Assembly (NCBI GenBank): GCA_003640385.1
Contig: RCAB01000049.1
Coordinates: 166,878 to 230,877 of the forward strand
DNA length: 64,000 bases
Reading direction: 5' to 3'
Source: Setaria digitata
Taxonomy: Eukaryota > Nematoda > Chromadorea > Rhabditida > Setariidae
The notes under the pieces are model-generated. The model worked only from the letters and a program-made list of their open reading frames with translations, did not search any database and was not told where the DNA came from. Within the stretch, counting starts at the first letter, position 1. Every line of letters begins with the position of its first letter. Positions 32,601 to 47,600 of the stretch are shown here, piece by piece. The translations under genes and the position numbers were made by a program.

Positions 32601-35600
32601 TCACCTTCCGCTATCGCTTCATTTAGTTGTTGTCGAGTTACTTCTAGTTCCATCCGTTCACTGTAAAAAAAAAAGAAAAAACCGCTCAGATATGAGGTGC
32701 CATACAGGAGCCTTTCTTTTAAAAATTTTAATTTCATAAGAACAGCAAAATCTTCCCTTCCGAAGCAAATATTTACTGCGGTGTAATGGTAAATTCAACT
32801 GTTCTTCCCGCTGAAGGAGAAATCACTCGCTGTACACCGAATGAAATTTATAAAAAATTTACAGCTAAGGACTACGGGATGACACAAACAGTTAGCGACA
32901 GCGAAGCGGAAGGTAAAGCTCTAAAATACCAAGGGCAGAATGATTTTAATTTGAACTCCTAAGTGATCACAAAAGTTTTTTGTTTCGTAAACTTTCCGAA
33001 GAATTTAGCCTTAAAATGGCAAGAAAGCTTTGCAATTTGGTCAGTTGAAAGAAGCACTGAAAGAAGAGCTTGACAACATCGGCAAAATTCATCACATCAA
33101 CGAACAAATAAAGCAACAAATAAAGGTTAAGAAACCAAACAGAAAGGATAGAAGAGTGAGCTGAAATGAAATGGAAAAACAAATTCACTGTTTTATCAAT
33201 CTTTGTCTAATGTGAAAATGACGATAGAAGCAGGCTAAACCTGAAGACGGAAAATCTGACGACGAGAAATGACTTCCAAAGTTTTGCGAAATCTTAATCT
33301 CAAGGCTTTAAATTATGACAGTGTGCATAGAAACTTAAAAGAGAACCGTTAACATATTTCTGCATCATTATTATTGTTGACAAGTGAGTGGTAAAAGAGC
33401 AATAAGTTGAAAGCGGAAGCACACTACAGCACAGTCCTTTCTTTTAGAATAGAACTATTTTGAATAAGCAAAACTAAAAGGTGAAAATAATTTTCGTTGA
33501 ACTGTTGAAACTACAGAAGGACAAGCACTTTTACATAATTTATAGTGGCTTTGAAAAACATACAAAGAATAACAATAAGGAAACTGATCATGATTACCCT
33601 GATAATCGATCCAATTCTTTGCGATGTTCGCATGCTTCAGCCTTCAACTGCTCTTTCTCTGTATTTGCGATGTTTAGGAAATTCCTCAGATGGTTCACCT
33701 CTTTTGAGAGATTCGCAGACTGCTCTTGCAATCGACTCATTTCAGCACCTGATAGTTCGTAAGCTTGACGAGCTTTATCTAACTGTTGATTCAGATTTGT
33801 CACTTCTTCCATATGCCTTTGAAGGCTTTTGTTTTCTGCTTCAGCAAACTGATCTCTTAATTTCGTTAATTTCACTTTTAGCAAGGAATTATCATCAAGA
33901 AGGTTCCTATTTTCATACTCCAACACTCTGTTCCGATCTTCTACATCAATGCTTTCATTAAGACGCATTTTGTAAGATCTTATTTCATTTGTTAATTTTT
34001 CGTTATCTTTCTTCAGACTTGCTACGTCCAAATCTCTCTCTTGCAATTCTCTCCTGCACCGCTCACTGCATTCTAGAGCATTTTGCAATTCCGTTTTTAG
34101 CTTCTCAACCTGTTCAGTAACTGGGGACAAACTTTCCCTGAGGTTATTATGGTTATCGCTTTTCACGTCTTTTTTCGTTTCTTTCATTAAATCCAAAACT
34201 CCTTCCTTTCCATGAAGGGTGGTTTCGAGCATCTGGATATGCTTCTGAAGGCGCTTCTTGCTCATTTCATCGTCTGCTATTTGTTTTTTCAGAAAGGCTA
34301 GTTCTGCTCTCAGATTCCACACTTCACTACTGGACTTGGATCTCCAGATTTGTTCACTATCGGTGTTATAACTTTTATTTACATAGCTCCGGTTGAAATT
34401 ACTAATTTCTCGTCTTGGCAACAGAATATTTTTATCTCTAGGTCCTAAAGATTCCTCATCATCATCATTTACGGAAATAATATGTCGACCATCTTCTACT
34501 TTCAGCATTGTTTGGGTAGCCTTGTTAATTAAGATAGGTTGGAAATCGCCTTGTTCGAATAATAACTTTTCTTCAAGTACATCAGCTATGCATTCTTTCA
34601 AAGAGGCCAATTTTTCCTCGAAATCAGATCTTGGGCTCAAATCCACACTCCGCTCTTTTTGATTTTCAAATTCTTGATATAATCCAGTCCTAGACGACGC
34701 AAAACTGCCACTTTTGACAGCTAATTCCTTCCTTAGATTCGACATTACAATATTGAGCTATAAAATAGTAAACTCCATATTAATAACATATTCCAACAAA
34801 GAATATTCCTTAAAAAAATATTCCTTTCGTTTAGTAGACAGGATTACATTATGAATAGAGAAGGTAATTGGACTCATGAATAAGCTTCAAAGGTACAATT
34901 TTAGTTATTAACTCTAAGGAAACAAAAGATTCCAACAAAAAGCGCCATTATGAAAGAAAAAATATGAATCTAAAAAGAATGAGTTTCTTAAAAAGTAAAA
35001 TAAAAATTTATGATAATATTTCAAAAAGGAATTAAAAAAATAGCTAATATGAAAACAGTGTAACTTTTCGCTCTCTTTTCTGTAATGTTATGGCAGTTAC
35101 GAGTTCCAACAACGGGCCGGCTTACTTCATCAATTTTCTCGCTTTCAGAAGCTCTTAGTTGTTCCACTTCTTCCCTTAATTCAGTAATTTTTTGCTCATA
35201 TTGTTGCTTTGTTTCAATCAACATTTTCTGATGCTTCAATTCTAAATCATTTCGCACTGATGAAAAAACCTTCTCCTGCAAAGAAAGCAACGATTTTTCA
35301 AAATTTTCCATATTTTGAAAGCAAAAGTAATGTACAGTAAATCACTAGTATATTTAAACTACTAAACTATTGCTTCTTGATCACAAATAAAACTATATTA
35401 AGGGAAATATAAAATCAAGTATATCATTCCAAGTTCGATTATTTGGTACCTTTTCAATTATTTGTTCTTCAAGATTCGAAATTTCATTCCTGAGCTTAGT
35501 CAAAAGAAGACTATCTCTTTCTTGCTGAATGCTGTTATTACTCTGAAAATAAATATAGTTTTCTGGAAAACCTATAACTGGTGTAAAAGCAAAATTGAAG

Positions 35601-38600
35601 GTCTTTCTAGTATAAAATACTCAAAATTCTTCATATTTTTTTTAGATAATGAAAATACAGAAGAATTTCATATTCCGCTTCAGGCAATCTCAGTTCAAAT
35701 CACCAGAAACTCCCAAACCAGATAATTAATTATTTATAAGGTTCGAAAAAATTTTATTCTGATAAGGCTATTCGAAATACACATTTTTATTTATTCCCAG
35801 TTAAAGCTTATATACTTTGCTATAACGATTAATTTCTTAATTTCAAGATAAGCAGGAAAATTTTTAAGTGAACAATTGTTTACCTTACATTTTTCCATCT
35901 CTTTCCTCACTTCATCGCATTCAGCTCTCGCTGACTGAGCATCCTGTTGCAGTGCCTGAGTTTGTATTTCAAAATCCATTAACAAACGCTCATTCCTATC
36001 GTGTAATTCACGCAGTTCTTTTCGTAATTTTGCGATCTCATCATGCTTTACACTAAACTTGCTTCTTTCACTGGTCAAAATCGATCATAAATATCCGAAT
36101 TTTAATCTTGCAAACTTTATCGTAGGTTTTTTATTGTAGTCTTCAAACAAATTATCGCAATTTTCACTTTAACTTAGAGTTCATCTGAGCTTTACAAATC
36201 TTTTCTGCCTAACTAATCCAAAATTTTCAATCAACAGAAATGAAGTAATTTGAGCGACGTAAATCAATTCTCTGTGCAATCTAAGAATTTAGATCAACAT
36301 GAATCTGACCGAAACTGAAAAATTGGACAAACCTAATCTCGTCACGAGCTGATTGCAAAGAGGTAGCTAAAGTGAGCACTTCATCTTCCAAGCTTGCTTT
36401 TGCCATTAATTTCTCGTTTTCAATTTTAAATTTCTCCAAGGTGATATGCGAATCAGTCAAGGCAGTACGCAATTCTTCAAGACTTTTTGTGAGCGCTTCA
36501 CACTTTTTTTCGTATTTTTCACTGAATAAAATCACAAAGCAAACAGTGATATCAATATTTTTCAAATTTAGAAAAATGAAATATAACAGTACTATAGTAT
36601 ATATGAACTATGAACCCTTTTTTCAAAGTCGCATTTAACCTAAAAATCAAAAGAAAATGTTTGTGGGTAAGCTACAGAGAAGAAACTCAATAGAAAAAAT
36701 CCCAACAAATAGAAATTACCGTAGCAAAAAATGAAACAGGCATTAAAAAATCTTTTATACCTTGTTTCACGATGTTCCTTCAGTTCCTTCTCGGCTATCG
36801 ATAGACGACTGCATTGTTCTTCCTTACTAACTTCTAGAATTTTCACTTTTTCCTGCAGAAAATGCACCTCTTCTTCAAGTTCATCAATAGTTTCTCGAGT
36901 GGAACGTTCCGCTTCCTGAAATTACCTTTTTCAAAGTAACAACCTACCATTTACGATTCCTTCACTCATCACGGAAGGAAGCTGGCAGATTCATGAGAGT
37001 AGAGATGGAAGAAAAAAGATCAGCAAGATGGTTGGTTACTATCTCTTTTACCTACATCGGCATCAATTTCAGCCTTTTCCAAATCTGCAGCTTGAGCAGC
37101 TATTTGATGTTTCGCTTCCTTTAATTCTTCACGCAGTAATCGCAGCTGAAATAATCGCTTCTTACACAAACTTAACTTGTCCAAACTATGCTAGATTATT
37201 GAGTAGTAGTTCAGCTATTAACACACAACTTTTCCCTGAAAAAGTGGTACCAATTTACTTCCTTCTCTAAATTTACACTTTACTACCATGCTCATTTTGG
37301 AGTTCAAAATTTTACAAATCAGCAGTGATTCTATCCAACAATATTTATAAAGATGTCAATTCCACTTGACAATCTCAAGCTTAATTAAAGTTTAGTAGAA
37401 AATGCATAAAGAATGTAACCAGTCCCAAGACTTTCCCAAAATTAATCTATTTTTCATAAAAATTGTACCAAAGCAACTGCACGGCAGCTACTAAAGAATA
37501 ATATTTCATTTACCTGCTCATCGACAGTCCGCTGCTTGTCCGTTTGCATTCTCAACATTTTTAACTCCTTCTCGAGATCAGTAATTTTCATCCGATTATT
37601 TTTTGCTTCTTGTTCTGCTTCATCTGTTCGCATTTCTTGCATTCTCAAGCTCTGCTTCAAATTCTGAACAAGAAACGCACAGCAATTATTCTGATTACCT
37701 GAACTGTTGCAGCATCATTTAATGTTCCTAATTTATTACTTTTTGAACTAATATATAATAAATGAATAAAGCGGCTGGTTTTTGACAGAAATTTTGCTTA
37801 TTATTGAAAAAACATGAAAATTTACTTTCTTCATTCATATTAAGACGAGCATTACAACGGGGCAACTATACTGAGGCATAACTACACTGAACAAGAATTC
37901 ATTTAGTTAATTTTGATGAGCAATTCCCAAAATATTAGCAAAATACAGATATTTGAATAGAGTAAAAAATAAGCCAGTAAAGCAGCAGCAACTAAATAAA
38001 TTAAATATAAAAACTAACATTAAATCTCATTTCCTGCTGTCGTATTTCTTCTTCATATTTTTTGTTAACATCTGCCAAAATTTCCTTTTCCAGACTCAGT
38101 TTGGTTTCGGAATCCTTCTTCATAGCTTCATACCTGTATCGATTAGAGTAATTAAAGTATAACAACAATAAAATACGAAAATTCGTTTATTTACAAAAAT
38201 TAGGACTTAATTAGAGAAATAGGAAGAAATATATATTACCAGTAATGTAATAATTTGATATTAAGTATGTAATAGCCTTAATATTATAACTAAAATTATT
38301 TTAAAACCGACTAATTTATACCTTGAATAATGTTTGTTTGTCATAAAAACATCACCGATGACTATAAAAGTTTGTTTTGTTTTTTAATCACAAGAAAATG
38401 ATGGAAAGAAGACATCAAATTAACATCTGTGATAGTAATGTCGTCTCCAAAATTTAATTCATTAAATTTTAGTCCTGCTCACAGTTTAGGATCTGGCCAG
38501 TGGGAAATCAAAGAATTTGCAGGAGTAACTATAAAAATTAATAATAATTCATTCTTTTCTCTTTTTTTTCCCATCTTTCTCTCTGTTCATTTCATTTTTT

Positions 38601-41600
38601 TGATACCTTATCATATAAATTTAACATTAAAATATCCAGAACATACTTCTGCTCACATTCGGCCAAATTTTTTTGACTCTCTTCCAATTGTTTATTTATC
38701 TTTTCCATATCCAGCTTACTTCTGTCTAATGTCTCGCGCAACTGCGACGTTTCGTATACCTCCTGAAATAATTTTGCTGGCTTATCGATATGGAAGAAAC
38801 ATCTAATGCACAGAATGGACTAAGAAAATATTTCAAGTTCAACCGTACCACTGAGTGCTGATAAAGATTCCAATATACTTCCTCTTTATTTTTAATTTTT
38901 GGAGAAAAAAAAAAAAAGAAATATTTTTCGAGCGTTTTGAAGAAACCTTGAATGCAAAATTTTTCGATGTGTTCTAGGCTAATGAAAACCATTTCAACTT
39001 ATTGTCAAGTTTGAGTCAGACTACACTAAATCAACAATGCTGCAATCAGAGAAGTCGAATTACAGAATTTATGCAGAAAATAAACCTTGCTTACTTTGTC
39101 CTGCATAGCTGCTAATTCAGCTTCTCTTTTCTTTACATCTTCTAGTACGGAATTTAATTCACTTCGTAATTTGGCAATTTCCTAAATTTCATAGAATCTA
39201 GAATCGCGTAAATTTTTGAACCCGATAAAATGTGCAATCTTAGATATCTCATCCAGTTCTTATAAAATTAAAGTGAAACAAAAGAAGTAAACTCAGTAAA
39301 TTCTACATCATTCTGTTTCGACAGTTCCAATTCCTTCTTTTTTGAATCTTGTTGCACGAATTCCAACTCGCTTTGAAGATTTTTGCGTTCCTAAATCAGA
39401 GAAATTTTATCGTTCAATGAAAATATATGCCTTACCGATAACCATCATTATAACCATCACTTGCGAATATAAAACCATTATATATTACTAATCAGTATGA
39501 TAACTGTTGATAGCTAAAATTCGTTGGGTAAGAATATTAACAAACCACAGTGTTACGCACAGTTCCGAAAAATTTCCTATTTTCAGAAGTACGATTTAGA
39601 AGAAATAAAACAGTTTCGGTGCCAAAATTACTTCTCAGAACTAATTTATTAATTCAAAAACTTTAGTGCTCATAAATCAATTCTCACTTTTTCATTTTCT
39701 GATTTCACATCCTCAATTTCGGAAACACGTTTTTTCACTTCGTTTTTGATCTCATCAATTTGTTCTCTCAGATCTTCATTTTCTACTGTTAAGCGATTTA
39801 TCAGTGCTGAGTCTGCTTCACTTATTTTCGTGTCCTGCAAGAATCATAATCAAATTCACAACCATTTCAAAAAAAAAAAGACATGGGAGAATGTGGAAAT
39901 ACCAAAAGTAGCTATTTCTTTCAAGCATTACTTGCCTGTTTGGCAAGCATTAAACTCTGTAGTGCAGCTGATTTTATCTGCAAATCGCGTTGCAACTCTC
40001 CAATACTACTTTCTAATTGAATCTTCTCATTTTCTATAGTTGAACGAAGCTTCTTTGATTCTTCCTGAGCACTCTCCACTTCTTGATTCTTACGTCGTAT
40101 TTCTTCTTGCAAATTTTGCACATCAGCATTAAGTTGTTTCTGGATAGCCTGAGAGTATTTAGTGATACGGGATTTGAGAAGTCACTCAGTTACAGCACTA
40201 TTTGTGCACCGTAAATGAAATCTAAAATGCCCCAACCATTTAGTTGAAAATTTATGCCCGAAACTTTCCGCTACTACATACACACTTCTCATAAATTAAT
40301 TAATGGTAACTTTCATTACTTAAAAAAAAAGAATCATCTAAACTGATCGATATTAAAAGAACCTGGATATCGATGATCTGATTTTTCAACATGGTATTTT
40401 CATCTTTCAATTCTCGAAGGTCTGAAGTGTCACGATTAGCGTCTGCCAACTGCGCTATCAAACTATTGATCTAAAGTTAAATATAATAAAGTCTTGATTT
40501 CCATAAATTTTGAAGACTAAAGTGAACTTTTGCTTTCCTCTTATCTCACACTCCATGTCACTTAAAACAATTTATCTAAAATGACCTTCAAATAATTATA
40601 CATTTAAACAAGATGCCGATTAACGACAATAACTAAAATGAATCATAATATTACTCAGACATAGACAAGCTTTCTGGTTTCAAGCTCTGAATGAGTAAGG
40701 AAACAGTAAGACAACTTTCCTGATGAATGCAAGCAAATTCGAAAAGACATTTCAAAAAAATTTTGGGAAAAACGGTACCTGAAGGAAAAGTTCCTGTTTT
40801 TCTGCCTGTTCTCGATCCAGCTGCATGGTTAATTCCCGTTTTTGGCCTTGTAACATTTGGACATCCATTGGCTGTTTCGCTTCCAAAGCTCTCTTCTGAT
40901 TTTCCCATTGTTGTCTGAAATATGGATCCTCAACCAGGTTTGAAAATGACTCTACAGTTTCAAGTTACTACTGAAATCCTTTCGATCTAAATACAAATAG
41001 ATGACTTCTGATGGAGTGATATGACATCCTAGGACATCTGCTTAAGAATGTATCAGGACGATTAACTTTTCTTACGAGAAATATAGTTTAAATCTATGTA
41101 ACAGAAAGAAATACCGACCGATCCCTTTCGAATTTTTCCAGCTTCTTCTTCAATGAATCGCATTCTGAGGTACGTTCTTTGAGAGTTTTCTGTAAAATTT
41201 AGTATTTTTGAAATTTAACTATTCAGACCAAGTGAATTTTTGATATCAAGTTAAAATGTAACTTGATGTAATTCCTTCCAAGCATTCTCTCCCACTACCA
41301 AAATGGAGACTAAGCATGAATTCAATCAATGATAAAACTTGAGATAACGAACATGCGGCAAGTTTTTAGGCGCTTCTTTTCCCGTGTTTTCAAAAATAAT
41401 GTAAAATCCAACTATAAATAAATTCATCAAAATTCAATAACCAGAATAAATTTCAACTGATTAAATTAGTACCACTATATTAATACCAGTAAACAGTAAA
41501 CAACCATAATTTACTTGAAATCTCAAACAGTTAAATAACTTCTAATTAATCCCCCCTTTACTTATTGGAAAATTTGAACGAGTCTGTATTATTTGCTACA

Positions 41601-44600
41601 CTTAATTATTTATGATCAGTGTTCTGACTGGTGCAGAATTCTGATAAAAATTTTTCATGTTCGAACTATGATCAGCAATTATTTATCTCCAGAATTAGTC
41701 TAGCACCAATTTGATTTTATAAGTAGCTAAAGCAATTCTTAAATAACCTCTAAAAGATTTCTGTGACTTAGCATTTCTGCCACCCCCTCCCCGCCCCTCA
41801 AGTACAGCTTAATTTCAGTCACTTCTGAATTTTAGAATTGCATTTGAAATAAACTTTGTATTGATTCATCATATATCAGGTCAGCTCAAAACGAACAGAT
41901 CAATTAATATTATTATTATTTTTTAATATAGAATTTTACCAACCGATGTTCTTTAACATTAATGATTCTTCAAAAGCTTTTTTGACTTAAATTGATTTTT
42001 TTAGCGATAAATTCTTTATTGAATAATTTGACTCTTATTGCGAAATGTTTAGAGTTCGAAATAGTTCCTCCGATGTAAAATATAAAATAAAGTTAAGCAT
42101 ATCACTGTTTATTAATGACATTGCTTAAAAAGTTGCTCATACTTTCTTCCACAAATGTCTTTTCTTTTCTCGCTTAGAATAATAGACCATTCTCCTCATC
42201 ATTAATTAAAATGATGAAAAAAAAAGAAAATCTCCTGAGCAGCTGAGATAGTATAAAAGTAATTAATTCAACGTAAGTTGTAAACTAAAAAAAAAAAAAA
42301 AAACTTCCGAAAAAATTACATTTAGGAATCAACGTAACTCTAATTTCTCTGTTCTCTTAGCAGTTCACTGAAATTTAAATGATAACCTGTTATTACCTGT
42401 AATTTTTCAACATCAGTCGCATTCATTCCAAAATACTGTCTGTTGATGTATTTTCTTATTTACACATCGATTAGAGAGTAGTAGTTGTATGACACACAAA
42501 TCTATATTAATCAACAAAATAATATACGAAAGCATCTTATTTCCAATGAAAAGTTCGAATGCAATAAAATGATTCTACCTAATTTAATGTAAGGACACTT
42601 GGCTTGTTTATATTTTAAACTTGTCCAAACAGATTACTTCTTGAGCAGTTGGAACTCGAATTTTGGTCCAAAATAACAAACGGAAAAAGTACCCATTTTC
42701 AATTTCAAATCGACTTACAGTTGTGAAAAATGAAATGGACAAACTGTTGTAATACCTAACAAACATATTCCCTTTTGTCGTGATATTGCACACACTAAAG
42801 GGAGAGGATAGAAATTAAACAAACATCTGTCAGATTAACCAATAAAGAATAAATAACCTTCTCCAAATCTTGACACAAGCAAAAATGAAACAATTTCAAG
42901 AAAATGATAAACACTTCCCTGAGTTTTCCCATCAACAATGCGATAGTGACACTATCAGAAGTTTAAGGAAACAAATTTTTTTTACAATTACCGATCATTT
43001 CTGCTAGGGAAACTTGGAAATAGTTTCAAAATTTGGGGAACTTTTTTAATAGAATAATGGTAATCAGTTACTCATTACAATGCAATTTCCAATTCTATAA
43101 CAAAAGTTAGTGACTTTGATGCAAAGGTAACTCTTTACAATATCATAACTCTTCTGAATATCACTCCCTGATAGTTAACAGATAAAAACTGCAATATCTT
43201 TCAGATACCCTCACTTACCAAGGAAATGATTGGAGTTATTAACGAAATACACCTTTTCTTTTATAAATCATTCGGAAACATACAAATATAAGTGATAAGC
43301 AATTTAACCCTCGTCCTAACAACTACCGTCCCCTAAGCTATACAGTGTAATGACGAGTGATTTATGAATAATAATCCCGAATGAAAAAAAAAAAAAAAAA
43401 CAAATAAAACTATGAATAATAATGAGAGAATGAATGATGCCCTGCATTTATATATGGGAATTTCATGGCTCTAAAACTATTTCCCGCGATAGATATTTGG
43501 GTTATGAAGATCGATTAGTACCCGAAGAGTCAAAGTGTCTGTTGTCCTTGGGTTGAGGACACAAACACTGACCATTACATGGACAACATTATTTACAAGA
43601 ATCCAAGCAATAAGCCGATGGAAAGTTTTTCAAATTTTACTAAATATTCAGACCTTAACAACAGCAGAAAAGAATGCCAAGTAATAATGAGAAAAATAAG
43701 ATTAAGCGAGTTACAGCGAACGGAAGCGAGAAATGTAACAATCATATAATCTCAATACTTTTACCTTCAACGTCCTTCACTATGGTCGTCAAGTCGATCT
43801 ATAAGATGCGCGACAGTGACGGCAGCGGCGCCATAGGTTTCATATTGATGACAAAAATTGAAAAAAAAAAACAAGTTTTTCAAACAGCAGTCCATCCTCT
43901 CTCCTACATCACACGTTTACAATCACATTCTTATAGATTTAATGTAAAGTGAAATAATCGAGATAACTGTCTTGCATAGCGTTATCACCAGGTAACTTGT
44001 AACTTGCAAACTTCTGCTTCGCTGTTATTAGGTAACTCATATGATTTTGTGACCAGGCAATTTTTGGACTTTTTTTTTTCGTATTTTCATGATTTGGAAA
44101 CATTACGGGATAATTTTAAGCTTGTACGAAGTCAGATGGTTTTAACTGATAATAATTTAATGAAAAGCAATGACATATAAAAGCAGCAAGGCTTACACCA
44201 AAGTGAAAGTTTTTATTACCTAATAAAAAGGAAATTTTAACTGAAAGTTAATAAAAACTCTTCTGTATCTTCCTATGTGACTGAACCATCATCAAATGAA
44301 TGACATGTTTAACTTTTTTTATAAGATTAACTGTTAAAATTATGTGAACTTTCTTGATAATAAGGTCACCACCATAGTTGACTGATGAAATTTTCGCGAT
44401 TGTAACCAGTTAATGATACATTAGAAATCTTGTACGATTATTATTTACAAGAGATTTAAACTTGGATGATTCGAGCGAAACTTGAATTGAATAACTTAAA
44501 AGTAAAAGAAAAATTGCAGATGACAAAAAGAATAAATTGCCATTAATAGTATTACTCTAAAATCGGCTGACATGATACCAATAGAAAATGAATGACAAGT

Positions 44601-47600
44601 AATCCATTCCCCACGACTTATACATTTTGAATAAATGATATCAGTAGCAATTTAAATTTATCTTTTTGGTTGTCGAAAGCTTATTAATTGGATGTGAATT
44701 TAATTCCAATAATCGCCCATTTTAGCTTTCATAACCTCGTCTATCTATTCTCCAGATTCTCCAGCAATGAATAACCAGCTGACAACGATCAAGTTATAAG
44801 AGTATTAGGAGATTAATGAAATTTTCAAAGATTCGAATGGATGATAAACTAAAAATGATTGGAAAAAAAAATCATTAATTGCCTTTCAAATACTACTGAA
44901 TTTCTTATGATATGGGAATCATAAGAAATTCAGTAGTATTTGAAAGGCTATTAATGATTTTTTAATATATATATATATTAAAAAACAGTACTTCTATAAT
45001 ATAACGAAATTACGAATCTCTTTTTTTAGATTATGCAAATTTGTGGTCATTTGTTATGAAAATCTGATTGCGAAATAATGCTTATATAAATGCGCCACTT
45101 CTACATCTATCAGAGTTCCAGCCCTTTCGAGTTTTTTTTATACAAAGTAGACTTGCAACAATATTTTTTAAAACAAAAAAAATTTTATATCAACTTGCAT
45201 AATGATTTACAGTATCAGTTTACACATTCAGCGGATGAATGATTGTAAATTTCAACAGTTATTTCTGATGGTATTGCTTTAATTTGGCGATTTCTTATTA
45301 CTGGAAGAAATTATTTTAATTTGACTTTTATTATAAAAAAATTAATGATCATATTGACAAAGTTAAGTGGCCTGTATATTAACTGAAAATTTCAAATATA
45401 AGTTAATTTTTAATCACGACAAAAACAAATTAGTTCATCAAAACAAAGTGCTGCTGCTCTTCTAGGCAACGGCTTATTTACCATTTTGAAAGTATAACCA
45501 TTACACTTGATAAAAAACAAAAAATATCCTGTGATTTGAAAAACTGAAGTTTTACAGGTTACATGGATTATTTTAGAGCAATAAATATGAGCTACTCTTC
45601 GGAAAAGATAAATAAATCCATCATCGTTATTTGTCACCAAGTCTAGAAATGCTGTGCAAACTATGACTATGTTCAATTTTTCATCGATGTTCAAAACTTT
45701 TATTTTACCAACAAATTCAAATGAAGAGGATTAGCAATTACATGAGTGTGAAGTAATAAAGAAACTCACCACCTAAGAGAGGTTTAAAATGAACTCTTTA
45801 AAAAAAAAAAAAGAATTTAAAAAATTTTTTTCCTTTAAAATCTTGATAACTGGCTGGAAAATAGAATAATTTGCTGGAAGAGAAAAAAAGGAAGTCAGAT
45901 TCTTGACAGCAGTAAAGATGTAGGAAAAATGGAAATAAATTTTTTCTGTTTTGGTTGATGAGCAGTGAAATGGTATGGTGTTGATGATGAATCAACAAAT
46001 TAAACATTAAATGTCGAATTGACGAATAGAAAAGAATTGAAAAATGAAGAAAAGAAAGAATAAGCAGCTATTTGAATTAAAATATAATCAATAAATGCAC
46101 AATCTATCATTTATAAAAAATGAAACTATTGCTTAATAGGTAGTAAGATAAAACTCAATAGTTGACAGTGATAATGATAGCAGATGACACAGTGATAATA
46201 ACATGACAATTATCAAATTCTATCGCCGGTATAATATCATCGACTAACTAAAAATAGAGTGAAACAAACTGAGAATGTTCGCAATGATAACAATATGAAT
46301 GTAGTTATCAAATGATAATGAACTAAGCAAATGAACCGCATAATGAAAACGTCAGTGTCCTTTAGTGTATTTAAAAAAAATTACGCATCAGCATACTAAT
46401 CCCTACTTCATCAAATAGTTGAAAAATAAATAATGCAAAAGTAGGTCATATAATCCAACAAATTTTAGATACGAAGAATTTGTTTTATCAAATATCATAT
46501 CAGAAATATATCGTATTTTTTTCAGCAAACACTTTTTACATTTTTATTTATGAGAAACTATTAATAGTGGTGCAAAAAAAGAAAGAAATATGTCGATCGA
46601 AATTAAAGATAACAATAAACAAGAACTGTAAAGAGTAAAATTGTGAAGTCAGTATGATTATGATCTTAAATGAATGGCATTCATTCAAGGACAAGATTGA
46701 ATTGCCGAATGGACAAAAAAATCAGATACGTTTTTTTCATCGAAAATGACACTATGAATTCAGAATGACGAAGAAATAAAAAACAATTTTAATCTAATTA
46801 AATAAATCAAATCTTCCACTCAAACAAAATGCACGGTATCAAAGATAGCAGTAATGATTGCAATAAAAATAACATAACGCAATAATGATAAAACAGTTCT
46901 TATGGAAAAATGGCAATGACGACATGACTTGAAAATTATTTGAAATAAATGAAATAAACTAATGCCAAGTGCTTCAAACCAATGCATCAAAATCTTATTT
47001 CATTATAATATAAAAAGCACAATGGTTGTTAAATTCAAATTTGACCTATTGGAGAGATTTCGTAAATTTTTCAAAACAATCAAAATTTGAAATAATTCGT
47101 ATCACACTAAATATTCAACTAAGGGCATATTAAGCGTCCAATATAAATTAATTAACATTTGTCTCTGGCTCACAAATATTTAAACTCTTAAGCGTGAATG
47201 CTTTTTAAGTTTTTAATTTTTAATGCATCTTTAACATGTTAACCTCGTTTTTTCTCATCTGATCGAGTAAATCGTTGCTTTTTTTGCCTAACTTTTGTCC
47301 ATTAAAAAAGAAATGATCGAAAATTCCTTTCGAATCATTATGGGGCAATTAAAATTAAATGGCCAAACATCATCCGTGATATATGCCATCTTTGCAATTA
47401 AGGCTAGCACGAGATTTGCTTTGATGGAGAATATATTACTTGTCTGAGGAAAGCAAGAGCAAGACTGCAAACATTTTATTCTTTTCCTATTTACTTAGCT
47501 AATCAATAGAGATTATTTACAATACATATCGTCTCTCTGATCAAAAATTACAGTTTCTCGCTTAGAAAACCTGATCCTCATTCTTCAACCTTGAAGTCAA

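Larger units (their letters stand above)
26667..32660 (-). other. Coiled-coil gene, segment 4: distal rod and tail
   Basis: Exons 32486-32660, 31987-32143, 31634-31734, 30961-31283, 30510-30623, 30316-30444, 29060-29156, 28607-28635 and 26667-26730 encode residues ~1711-2106. The 30961-31283 exon carries a CWKC pair (residues ~1898-1901) inside the coil. The 30316-30444 exon has a Pro-rich basic run, TPPPRKRS, that could be a nuclear-import signal. The 29060-29156 exon has three clustered Cys. The tail ends RRKLQSMQQQQQ. The last two junctions are the weakest: the 28635 acceptor (GGGAG) is poor, and without that exon the last exon could be read in phase 0 to a different stop at 26629-26631. 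Confidence 0.65.
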
